Assembly: GCA_945860355.1 (NCBI GenBank)
Contig: CAMARB010000006.1
Span: 1 to 53,557, forward strand
Source of the DNA: Chthoniobacter flavus
Lineage (GTDB): Bacteria; Verrucomicrobiota; Verrucomicrobiia; Chthoniobacterales; Chthoniobacteraceae
Reading direction: 5' to 3'
DNA: 53,557 nt
Shown here: positions 44,903-53,557 of the stretch, in pieces
How positions within the stretch are numbered: the stretch's first letter is position 1
Layout: the number at the start of each line of letters is the position of its first letter
The notes under the pieces: generated by a model
Seen by the model: the letters and a program-made list of their open reading frames with translations, nothing else
Told to the model about the DNA's origin: nothing
The model's database searches: none
Program-made: the position numbers and the translations under genes

Positions 44903-45064
44903 GGGAAGAATTTTCGCCCGTCCCAAGAGCACAATCCGTGCGGGACACCCGGGCTCCCCGGCCCAGGAAGGTTTTTTCTCCCCGCTAAACGGCTCCGCGG
45001 GCCCGGAAAAATTTTCCCCGCACTTTTTTCTAAAGTCCCCCGGGCGACCCGCCGATAACTCATT

Positions 45065-45781
45065 GTGAACACCAGCCTTTCATCCTCCCTCTCGGCCCTG
45101 CGCGCGCTGGAAACCCAACAGGGCGTCACGGCCAACAACCTCGCAAATCTCAGGACCCCCGGATTCAAGAGCCGACGCGTGGAATTCCGGGAAGGCATCG
45201 AGGGAGAGGTGGACGTCACCAGCAGGCCGGTGAACCCGGAGACCGGCATGAGCGCGCAAACCGGTTTCCCCCTGGACTTTGCGATCCAAGGCGCCGGCTA
45301 TTTCGCCGTGGACATGGGCAACGGCACACAAGCCCTCACCCGGGATGGCAGTTTCCGGGTGTCCCCGGAAGGTTCGGTGGTGACCGTCAGCGGCCGGCCC
45401 GTCGTCGGCTTTCCCCCGGTGCCTCCCGGCAGCACGGGCGTCTCGGTTTCACCCACCGGCGCGGGCAGCTTTCGGACTCCGGAGGGAGATATAAATTTCC
45501 AACTCCCCCTGGCCCAGGTGCCCAACCCGCAGGGGCTCGAAAACCTCGGGGGCAACCTGCTGGGAATCACCCCGGCCTCGGGGGCACCGCAGTTCGGCAA
45601 CCCGAGCTCCGGAGGGTTGGGGCCGATCGCCCGGGGCGCCCTTGAGCTTTCGAACGTCGATCCGGTCAAAGAAATGGTGAGTCTGCTGGAGGTCAAAGGC
45701 GCCTATTCGGCCAGCCTCAAAGCCATCCAAACGGCCGACGAAATGGCGGGCGAAGCCAATAACCTGATACGGCGCTCCTGA
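45065..45781 (+). CDS. Flagellar basal-body rod protein FlgF/FlgG-like (orphan)
   Basis: A 238-residue protein with GTG start. The N-terminal rod motif is SLSALRALETQQGVTANNLANLRTPGFKSRRVEF; the central part holds GFPLDFAIQGAGYFAVDMGNGTQALTRDGSFRV (typical of FlgF/FlgG); the C-terminus is LELSNVDPVKEMVSLLEVKGAYSASLKAIQTADEM. Both terminal coiled-coil regions needed for rod assembly are present. Rod, hook or L-ring genes are not next to it; the neighbours are an unknown exported protein and an ABC exporter. FlgF or FlgG cannot be separated by eye. No signal peptide, as expected for a type-III-exported protein. Confidence 0.88.
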   Translation: MNTSLSSSLSALRALETQQGVTANNLANLRTPGFKSRRVEFREGIEGEVDVTSRPVNPETGMSAQTGFPLDFAIQGAGYFAVDMGNGTQALTRDGSFRVSPEGSVVTVSGRPVVGFPPVPPGSTGVSVSPTGAGSFRTPEGDINFQLPLAQVPNPQGLENLGGNLLGITPASGAPQFGNPSSGGLGPIARGALELSNVDPVKEMVSLLEVKGAYSASLKAIQTADEMAGEANNLIRRS

Positions 45782-45811
45782 TCCGGGGCGCGGGCGGAGG
45801 GCGCAAACCGG

Positions 45812-45847
45812 GGAGCTATGGGAGCTATGGGAAACATGGGAGATAGG
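45812..45847. repeat. Four degenerate 9-bp tandem units
   Basis: GGAGCTATG, GGAGCTATG, GGAAACATG, GGAGATAGG in direct succession in the 98-base gap between the rod gene and the ABC ATPase gene. The first two units are identical. The sequence is unlike its surroundings, but its function is unclear; slippage could alter ATG-containing leader length. Confidence 0.6.
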
Positions 45848-45879
45848 GGGCGGCCTTTACGCGGACGCCCTCCCGGAGC

Positions 45880-46643
<764 letters not shown>

Positions 46644-46650
<7 letters not shown>

Positions 46651-49034
46651 AAAAACCGAGGCCCCGGTGGATCCACCCGCTCCACCTCAAACTGCTGCGG
46701 GACATCGCAAAGATGAAGGGCCAGATGACGGCGGTGAGCCTGATCATGGCCTGCGGCTTGGCGATGATGATCCTCTCCCGCAGCCTGTTGCTCTCGCTGG
46801 AATCCACCCGGGACGCCTATTACCAGAGCACCCGTTTTGCCGACGTGTTCTGCGATCTCAAACGCGCCCCCAACGCGCTCCGCACCCGGCTCAGCCAGAT
46901 CGAAGGCGCCGCCGCCGTGGAAACCCGGGTGAAAGGCAAACTCACCCTGGACCTGCCCGGCTTGAGCGAGCCCGCCGACGGCCTGGTTCATTCCCTCCCT
47001 GAGGACCGGCCCCAGCTCCTCAACCGGCTTTTCCTGCGCCAAGGGCGGCTGCCCGAAACCGGCCGGCGCGGCGAGGTCGCCGTGGGCGAGGCTTTTGCCA
47101 AAGCGCACGGATTCCAACCCGGGCACGAACTCTCGGCCGTGCTCCACGGGGCGCGGCAGCGGCTCACGATTGTCGGCATCGTGCTTTCCCCGGAATACGT
47201 CTTTGAATCGCGTCCCGGGGACGCCCTGCCGGACAACCGGCGGTTCGGCGTTTTCTGGATGAACGAGCGGGAGCTGGCCTCCGCGTTTCAGCTGGAGGGC
47301 GCATTCAACAGCGTGCTGGTGGACGTCGCGCCCGGGCACTCCCAGGCGGCCGTGATGGCGGACCTCGACCGGCTGCTCGCGCCCTACGGGGGCCTGGTGG
47401 CCTACAACCGCAAAGACCACGCCTCCGCCACCCGCCTCGATGACGAGCTGCGGGTCATGGAGGGGTTGTCACTGGTTTTTCCCGCCGTGTTCCTGAGCAT
47501 CGCCGCGTTCATGACCAGCGCCCTGCTCACACGGCTCGTCCGGCTCCAGCGCGAACAAATCGCCCAGCTCAAGGCCCTGGGATATTCCTCCCTCCAGGTC
47601 GGATTCCATTACCTCCAGTTCGCGCTCGTCATCGTCGCCGTCGGGCTCGTCACCGGCGCCATCGCCGGCCTCTGGCTCGGCAGCAACGTGGTCCATTTCT
47701 ACGAGCGGTTCTTCCAGTTCCCGGAGCTCCGGTTCCACCCGAATCTTCCCTGGATCGGCGTGGCGTTTTTCGTGAGCGCGGCCGCCGCATTCCTGGGCGT
47801 CGTCGCCGCCGTGCGCCAGGCCGTCCGGCTGCCGCCCGCAGAGGCGATGCGCCCCGAACCGCCCGCGCAGTTCCGGGCCTCGCTGTTTGAGCGGATCGGA
47901 TTGTCGCGCCTCGCAAGCCCCGCCTTCCGCATGATCCTGCGCAACATCGAGCGCAAACCCTGGCACGCCGCGTTCACCGCCCTGGGCCTCGCCCTGGCCA
48001 CCGGAATCCCCGTCGTCCCGGGCGCCATGCGCGACGGGATCGGCTTCCTCCTCGACTTCCAATGGGACCTCGCCCAACGCCAGGACGCCAGCCTCTCGCT
48101 GGTGGAACCCGGCTCCGCCTCCACCCTCAATGAAATCCGGCACCTGCCCGGGGTGCTCACGGCCGAACCCTTTCGCACCGTCCCCGCGCGGCTGCGGTTT
48201 GGCCACGCGTCCCGGAGACTCGGCATCACCGGCCTGCCCCGGGACGCCCTGCTCAACCGGGTGCTCGACGCCCGGGGCGAGCCCATCGCCCTGCCGCCCG
48301 AGGGGTTGCTGGTTTCCGCCAAACTGGCCGAGGTGCTCGGCGCCCGGCCCGGCGACCGCGTCCTGCTGGAAATCCAGGAGGGCCGACGGCCCCGGCTCGA
48401 AACGGTGATCCAAGGGTTACTCACCGACTACGCCGGGTTGTCGGCCTACATGGAGATCAAAGCCCTGCAACGGCTCATGCGCGAGGGCGGCACGGTCAGC
48501 GGCGCGCATCTCGCCCTGGATCCCGCGCGCTGGGAGGCGTTTCTGGAACGCATCCGGGAGTCGCCCCGGGTCGCCTCGTTGGCGGTGAAAGACGCCGTGC
48601 GCAAGTCGTTCCGGGAAAGCACGGCGGAAATGATCGGGATGATCCAGAGCCTGTATTTTGGCTTCGCCGTCGTGGTGGTGTTTGGCGTGGTTTACAACAG
48701 CGCCCGCATCGCACTCTCCGAACGCAGCCGCGACCTGGCCACGCTGCGGGTCATCGGGTTCACCCACCGCGAAGTGCTCTGGATCATGGTGGGCGAGATT
48801 GCCCTGCTCACCGTGGTCGCCGTCCCCGTCGGACTCGCCCTGGGCAGTCTCCTGGCCACGCTCATCGTCCACACCGCCAGCACCGAGACGGTGCGGATGC
48901 CGCTCGTGCTCTCGGCGCGCACCTACGCCACCGCCGCTCTCCTCGTCGCCGTCTCCGCCTCCGTCTCCTGCGCCGTGGTCAGCCGCAGGATCCGCCACCT
49001 GGACTTGCTTGCCGTCCTCAAATCCACCGAATAA
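46644..49034 (+). CDS. FtsX-like ABC transporter permease, two-domain
   Basis: A 796-residue membrane protein. An N-terminal TM ([27 protein letters not shown]) is followed by a periplasmic MacB-PCD-type domain, then two FtsX-like TM blocks: residues about 265-400 ([19 protein letters not shown]) and about 655-790 ([33 protein letters not shown]). Each has the cytoplasmic coupling helix with the x-LKALG or LRVIGF motif. It forms a heavy half of a MacB- or LolCE-like exporter, with the ATPase and the HlyD-type adaptor as neighbours. Both FtsX copies in one chain mean one polypeptide may replace a dimer. Export substrate unknown. Confidence 0.9.
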
Positions 49035-49095
49035 TCCCCCCCAGACCGCACGGAAAAGAGCTTTGAATCACGCACCCTCCCCGCAGTTTGAACCC

Positions 49096-50373
49096 ATGGC
49101 ACCTTCCTCTCCCACGCCGCGCGATCACGCCCCCGCCGACGGCGCTCCCCGCCGCGGCGCCAAGAAGGGCGCTTGGCGAAAAGCGATTCCCACGGGACTC
49201 GGCATCGCGCTGCTCGGGGCCATCGCCCTAGGGCTCCTGCCCAAACCCGTGGAGGTGGAAACCGCGCCCATCCACACCGGCCCGCTCAAGGTGACCGTGC
49301 TGGAGGAGGGCAAAACCCGGATCCGGCAACGGCACATGATTTCGCCCCCGGTGCCCGGCTACCTGCAGCGGATCATTTTGCGGGCCGGTGACCGGATTGA
49401 GGCGGGCCGCACGGTGTTGGCGGTGATGGAAGGGGAATGGTCCACGTTTCTCAACCCGCGGGCCCGGGCCGAAACCGAGGCGCGGATTCAAATCGCCGAG
49501 GCGGCCCGGTTGCGCAGCGACTCGGAGGTGGACCGCGCGCGGGCGGCGCTGGACCTTGCCCAAAAAGAGCGGACCCGCTCCCAGGCGCTCCAGGAAAGCG
49601 GGTCCATTTCCGTCAAGGAATGGGAGGCCGCCGACAACCAGGTCACCGTGTTGACCCGGGCCCTGCGGGTGGCGGAGTTTTCGCGGCAGGTCGCCGAGTT
49701 CGAACTCGCGCAGGCCAAAGCCACCCTGCAACAGGCGCAAGCCCCCAACGGGGCGAAAGCCGAGCCTTATCGGATCGTGGCGCCCGTCACGGGTTTTGTG
49801 CTCGGGGTTTCGGAGGAAAACGCGCGGTGGGTGGCCGCCGGCACCCCGCTCATGGAAGTGGGCGATCCCCGGGATCTCGAGGCGGAGATTGAGCTGCTCT
49901 CGAGCGATGCCGTGGCGGTCCGCCCGGGCGCCCCGGTTTCCATCGAGGAATGGGGTGGCCCCGCGCCGCTCCGGGCCAGGGTGAGCCTCATTGAACCCGG
50001 CGCGTACACCAAAGTCTCCGCCCTCGGCGTGGAGGAACAACGCGTCAAAGTGCGCGTGGAGTTTACAGAAGATCTCCCGGCCGATCACCCGCTCGGGGAC
50101 CGGTTCCGGGTGGAGGCGCGGATTGAAACCTGGAGCGCCCCGGACGTGCTCCAAGTGCCCACCGGCGCGCTCTTTCGCCGCGGCGGGGATTGGCTGACTT
50201 TTGTCGTGGAAAACGGCAAAGCCCGGGTGCGCAAAGTCGAGATTGCGCACAACAACGGCGTGTCCGCCGAAATCCGCGCCGGGCTGCGGGCCGGGCAACG
50301 CGTCGTGCTGCATCCGCCCGACACATTAAGCGAGGGCAAACCCGTCCGCCCCCGGGAAAACACCCGGCCTTGA
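49096..50373 (+). CDS. HlyD/MacA-type periplasmic adaptor
   Basis: A 425-residue membrane-fusion protein starting MAPSSPTPRDHAPADGA at 49096; a TTG 11 codons earlier is possible. One N-terminal TM (about 31-47, AIPTGLGIALLGAIALG), a split lipoyl domain around EEGKTRIRQRHMISPPVPGYLQRI and APVTGFVLGVSEENARWV, a coiled-coil hairpin (about 120-215) and a beta-barrel plus membrane-proximal domain (VPTGALFRRGGDWLTFVVENG). It bridges the inner-membrane exporter to an outer-membrane channel. Follows the permease by 61 bases, completing a MacAB-like operon; no TolC gene is in the window. Confidence 0.87.
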   Translation: MAPSSPTPRDHAPADGAPRRGAKKGAWRKAIPTGLGIALLGAIALGLLPKPVEVETAPIHTGPLKVTVLEEGKTRIRQRHMISPPVPGYLQRIILRAGDRIEAGRTVLAVMEGEWSTFLNPRARAETEARIQIAEAARLRSDSEVDRARAALDLAQKERTRSQALQESGSISVKEWEAADNQVTVLTRALRVAEFSRQVAEFELAQAKATLQQAQAPNGAKAEPYRIVAPVTGFVLGVSEENARWVAAGTPLMEVGDPRDLEAEIELLSSDAVAVRPGAPVSIEEWGGPAPLRARVSLIEPGAYTKVSALGVEEQRVKVRVEFTEDLPADHPLGDRFRVEARIETWSAPDVLQVPTGALFRRGGDWLTFVVENGKARVRKVEIAHNNGVSAEIRAGLRAGQRVVLHPPDTLSEGKPVRPRENTRP

Positions 50374-50380
50374 AACGGCC

Positions 50381-50727
50381 TTGATCGAGCCTTGAGCCGC
50401 CGCAGGGCGAACGCATCTAAAAAGCGCGACGAACCCGCACGCGGGGCTCGCTCCGATGCCGGAGGCATCCCCGAACGTAGCCGGGGGTGGAGCGAAACGA
50501 CACCCCCGGAAGGCCGCCCCCCCGGGACGGCACCCCGGCAGGGCGTGCCAGAGACCACCCGGGCAACAAATCCTCTGCCACCCCTCCGCGGGGTGGGCTG
50601 TTTTTGGGACCGCGTTCCGGGGGTGTCGCTGCGCTCGCCCCCCGGCTACTCTCTGTGTTCCCCTCGGGAACAATCCCCTCCGGGCTGCTACCCGCTCAGA
50701 GATCTTGTGCGTCCCCTTCCCTCGCCG
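50381..50727. repeat. Dispersed palindromic repeat element, long copy
   Basis: Compared with the 24.3 kb copy it has the same outer blocks (TCTAAAAAGCGCGA, GATGCC-GGA-GGCATC at 50455-50469, CGGGAACAATCCCCTCCG at 50665-50682, CTTGTGCGTCCCCTTCC at 50704-50720). Its extra core has two 35-base inverted arms, 50477-50511 and 50615-50649, identical at 31 of 35 positions (GTAGCCGGGGG...GACACCCCCGG). Each arm also folds on itself (CCGGGGGTG/CACCCCCGG). There is no transposase. Its right edge coincides with where RND homology begins. The element is open in one frame (from ATG at 50456) but this is not a recognisable protein. Confidence 0.75.
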
Positions 50728-50728
50728 A

Positions 50729-51694
50729 GACAAAGCCTCCTCCCTGGGCCTGACCGCCGCCGCCATCGAGTCCACCCTGTACAACGCGTTCGGGGCCCGG
50801 CAGATCTCCTCCATCTACACCCCCAGCAACGAATACGCCGTGATCCTGGAGGTCACCCCCGAGTTTCGCAGCGATCCCAACGCGCTGGGCATGATTTATC
50901 TGCGCGGCGCCCAACCCGCCCCCATCCCGCTCAGCGCCGTCGCCGAGGTCACGCGTTCGGTTGGCCCGCTGACCGTGGCCCATTACGGGCAGATGCCGGC
51001 CGTCACCCTCTCGTTCAACACGGCGCCGGGCGTCTCGGTCAGCCAAGCCATCACGGCCATCGAAGCGGCCGTGGCCGACTCCCTGCCGGCCTCCCTCCAC
51101 ATGGCGTTCCGCGGCGATGCCGCCGCGTTCCAAACCGGGCTCCGCGGCCTGAGCCTTTTGCTGCTGCTCGCGGTGCTGGTGATCTACCTCGTCCTGGGCA
51201 TCCTTTACGAAAGTTTCATCCATCCGCTCACGATTCTCTCCGGACTCCCGGCCGCGAGTTTCGGCGCCCTGCTCACCCTGCTGGCCTTCAAGATGGAGCT
51301 CAATGTCTACGGCTTTGTCGGCATCCTCATGCTCATCGGCATCGTGAAGAAAAACGCCATCATGATGATCGACTTCGCACTGGACGCCCAAAAACACCGG
51401 GCCCTGCCGCCCGCGCAAGCCATCGAGGAGGCCTGTCTGGTGCGGTTCCGCCCGATCATGATGACCACTTTTGCGGCGCTCATGGGGGCGCTGCCCATTG
51501 CGCTGGGTTTGGGCGCAGGCGCCGAGGCGCGACGCCCCCTGGGGTTGGTTGTGGTGGGCGGGCTCCTGGTTTCCCAGCTGCTCACGCTCTATCTGACGCC
51601 GGTGCTGTACCTCGGACTTGAACGCATCCAAACCTGGCTGGCACCCCGGCGTCGGCCGGTTCAGACGGCGACAAGCGAAGGTTTCGCCGCCTGA
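50729..51694 (+). pseudogene. C-terminal remnant of an RND multidrug transporter (MdtB/C-like)
   Basis: RND homology starts at DKASSLGLTAAAIESTLYNAFGARQISSIY (50729) and continues for about 322 residues to the end: a periplasmic part and the final six-TM block with LLLLLAVLVIYLVLGILYESFIHPLTILSGLP, VGILMLIGIVKKNAIMMIDFALD and RFRPIMMTTFAALMGALPIALGLGAGAEARRPLG. A full pump is about 1040 residues, so about 700 N-terminal residues are gone, including the proton-relay and first TM blocks. Upstream of 50729 is the dispersed repeat, which supplies an in-frame ATG at 50456. The product could not transport as it stands. Confidence 0.85.
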
Positions 51695-51783
51695 ATTCCA
51701 CTCCCGGCTCAAAATCCTGCGCAACCGGGCAATCTTACCGGTGTTTGAGTGGCATCCACGTCTCTGCCTCCCCATTTCTCCCG

Positions 51784-53211
51784 ATGAACCCCTCCCGATT
51801 CGCCGCACTCGCCGCTCTCTGCCTTTTTTCCCAGCCCGCCGTTTTCGGCCAAGCCCCCGTCAAACCCAACATCATCGTCGTTTTTGTCGACGACCTGGGT
51901 TACGCCGACATCGGGCCTTTCGGCGCAACCCGACAGAAAACGCCGCACATCGATCGCATGGCGAAGGAGGGCATGAAACTCACCAGCTTTTACGCCGCCC
52001 CGGTCTGCTCGGTTTCCCGGGCGCAACTGCTCACCGGCTGTTACGGGGCGCGGATTTCCGTGCCCGGCGTCTATTTTCCGGGCTCAAAAAACGGGCTCAA
52101 CCCGGCGGAGTTCACCATCGCCGAACGGCTCAAGGAACACGGATACGCCACGCTCTGCGTGGGCAAATGGCATGTCGGGGACCAACCCGATTTCCTCCCG
52201 ACCCGGCAGGGCTTCGACCACTACCTGGGGCTCCCCTACTCCAACGACATGCAGCGCAAACCTCTGGGCCAAACCGAGAACGTCGTGCCCCTGGTTCGGG
52301 ACGAAAAGGTCGAGGAACTGCTCAAGGACGCCGATCAAAGCCGTCTCGTCGAACGCTACACGGAGGAGGCGCTCGGTTTCATCCGCGCCCATCAAGCCCA
52401 ACCGTTCCTGCTCTATTTCCCGCACACGGCGGTCCACACCCCCATCGCACCCGGGGCGGCGTTTAGCGGCAAATCGGCCAATGGCCGGTTTGGGGATTGG
52501 GTGGAGGAAGTCGACTGGAGCACGGGGCGGATCCTCGACACGCTCCGGGAATTAAAGATGGAGAGCCGGACCCTGGTGATTTTCACCAGCGACAACGGCC
52601 CGTGGCTCGTGAAAAAAAGCGACGCCGGCAGCGCGCTCCCGCTGCGCGGAGGAAAAGGCAGCACCTGGGAGGGCGGCGTTCGGGTGCCCACCCTGGCATG
52701 GTGGCCCGGCCGGATCGCCCCGGGAACACAGTCCGATGCGGTCATGGGCACCATCGACCTGCTGCCCACCGCCGTGGCTCTCGCCGGGGGCGAACTCCCG
52801 GCCACACCCGTCGTCGACGGACGGGATATTTCCCCGGTGCTCCTGGGTAAAACCGCAAAATCCCCGAGGGAAACCCACTACTACTTCAGGGGCTACGAGC
52901 TGGAGGCGGTCCGCCAAGGCCCGTGGAAACTGGCCATCACCCCCCAGGCCCAGAGTATGGGCCTTCCGATCGCGCCCGACGCGCTCTCCAAACAAGCGCA
53001 CCTCTATCATCTCGACAACGACATCGCCGAAACCACCGATGTGGCCGCGCAAAACCCCGAGATCGTGGAACACCTCCTTGGCGTGGCCCGGGAGACGCAG
53101 GCGGAGATCGGCGGCGCCAACCCCAAGGCGCGGCGCCCGGCTGGTGTGGTTGAACAGCCGACCACGCTATACCCGGCGGAACCCGCGCTTCGGAAAGGGA
53201 GGTCGCAGTAA
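51784..53211 (+). CDS. Secreted type I (arylsulfatase-like) sulfatase
   Basis: A 475-residue exported sulfatase with start MNPSRFAALAALCLF and signal peptide (about 1-23). Metal site: VFVDDLGYADIG (D36/D37). The formylglycine site is C75 in CSVSRAQLLTG; the canonical CxPxR has V instead of P at the third position. Further: GYATLCVGKWHVG, HTAVHTPI and VIFTSDNGPW with DN as metal ligands. It removes sulfate from polysaccharide or other sulfate esters. It needs a formylglycine-generating enzyme, not in this window. Follows the RND remnant by 89 bases. Confidence 0.92.
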   Translation: MNPSRFAALAALCLFSQPAVFGQAPVKPNIIVVFVDDLGYADIGPFGATRQKTPHIDRMAKEGMKLTSFYAAPVCSVSRAQLLTGCYGARISVPGVYFPGSKNGLNPAEFTIAERLKEHGYATLCVGKWHVGDQPDFLPTRQGFDHYLGLPYSNDMQRKPLGQTENVVPLVRDEKVEELLKDADQSRLVERYTEEALGFIRAHQAQPFLLYFPHTAVHTPIAPGAAFSGKSANGRFGDWVEEVDWSTGRILDTLRELKMESRTLVIFTSDNGPWLVKKSDAGSALPLRGGKGSTWEGGVRVPTLAWWPGRIAPGTQSDAVMGTIDLLPTAVALAGGELPATPVVDGRDISPVLLGKTAKSPRETHYYFRGYELEAVRQGPWKLAITPQAQSMGLPIAPDALSKQAHLYHLDNDIAETTDVAAQNPEIVEHLLGVARETQAEIGGANPKARRPAGVVEQPTTLYPAEPALRKGRSQ

Positions 53212-53344
53212 GGGCAACGGGGCGCGCGCCACGGTTCATGCGCCCCTCGAGGACTTCACCCGCGAAGGACACCTGCGGATGGCGCAGGGTGATCTGCTGG
53301 GGACAGACCAACTGGGATCTCACCGCATTTTCCTGCGGTTTTCT

Positions 53345-53557
53345 TAATTGCCGTCCCTATTGGTTCTTCTACGCGTTGGCAAAGCCGCTTCCCAACGCCT
53401 ACGGCGTCCCCGTCCTCCAGCCCAAGGTTGCGGTCGCCAGACCGCTACCTTGGGACCATATCCCACGAAACGTTTCAACCCCAACGGGGTTGCGCCCCAT
53501 ACGCCGTTCTCCCATCCGTCCCGGCCGGAACCGCCTTGCGGTTCAATCGTTACTCCA
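53345..53557. repeat. Hairpin-rich repeat-like element running off the window edge
   Basis: A gene-free stretch after the sulfatase with four successive hairpins: GCGTTGG/CCAACGC (53373-53398), CCCAAGGT...ACCTTGGG (53421-53454, with an inner CGGTC-GCCA-GACCG), CAACCCC/GGGGTTG (53476-53492) and GAACCGC/GCGGTTC (53528-53544). The density of perfect stems and the absence of a coding frame suggest a dispersed, folded repeat of the kind common in Verrucomicrobiota and Planctomycetota. The remaining bases 53212-53344 show nothing recognisable. Confidence 0.55.

Noticed and set aside
50456-50728. Open frame in front of the RND remnant as a real N-terminal domain
   Set aside because: The stretch is the palindromic repeat element; residues are Pro/Arg/Gly-rich and match no RND region.

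Overview
The window is high-GC bacterial chromosomal DNA spanning the dnaA-dnaN region, so it very probably contains the replication origin. The gene set points to the PVC group, most likely Verrucomicrobiota. Pointers are a fused SecD-SecF, the long (about 600-residue) form of IspG, an ECF sigma factor followed by a small single-TM presumed anti-sigma protein, a GH75 chitosanase-like lipoprotein, secreted sulfatase and esterase genes, many Cys-pair zinc ribbons, and near-universal absence of Shine-Dalgarno motifs. This assignment is inferred from protein features; no rRNA is present to confirm it.

Layout. 1-5.6 kb: the N-terminal tip of a secreted or membrane protein, ubiE/menG, a REC-HisKA-HATPase-REC hybrid kinase, tRNA-Leu(CAG), dnaN and dnaA. 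5.6-6.0 kb: likely oriC with DnaA boxes. 6-17.7 kb, mostly minus strand: a sodium:solute symporter, an N-acetylglutamate synthase, an oppositely oriented response regulator with a zinc-ribbon tail, then a probable operon yajC-secDF-fmdB-like-zinc ribbon protein-secreted protein, then larE coupled to a small membrane protein, then hemQ. 17.9-26.9 kb, plus strand: ferredoxin, a DUF721/DciA-like gene, folB, an AraC regulator, a Xaa-Pro peptidase, a membrane zinc peptidase, an ECF sigma/presumed anti-sigma/HtrA-like trio, purD and an S41-like protein. 27-29.5 kb, minus strand: a GH75 lipoprotein, a TMEM14-like protein and an SDR. 29.6 kb: a cupin. 30-35.7 kb, minus strand: the envelope/isoprenoid operon cdsA-dxr-rseP-ispG. 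36-53 kb is accessory: a giant secreted esterase with a PA14-like end, thiD, apaG, a broken secreted CAZyme-like gene, another secreted alpha/beta hydrolase, an unknown exported protein, an orphan flagellar rod protein, a MacAB-like ABC exporter with HlyD-type adaptor, the remnant of an RND pump cut by a repeat element, and a sulfatase.

Functional threads. Chromosome replication (dnaA, dnaN, DciA-like), protein export and membrane biogenesis (YajC-SecDF; CdsA, RseP), MEP isoprenoid synthesis (Dxr, IspG), haem synthesis by the coproporphyrin route (HemQ) and polysaccharide turnover dominate. Three exported proteins resemble peptidases (HtrA, S41 and, more weakly, gluzincin MA) but have lost the catalytic residues. 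Non-coding interest lies in the oriC region and in palindromic dispersed repeats at about 24.3, 50.4-50.7 and 53.35-53.56 kb. No CRISPR array, phage, plasmid or IS transposase was seen. I did not find a clearly new defence or biosynthetic system; the most unusual items are the pseudo-peptidases, the repeat-truncated RND gene, the orphan flagellar gene and the zinc-ribbon response regulator.
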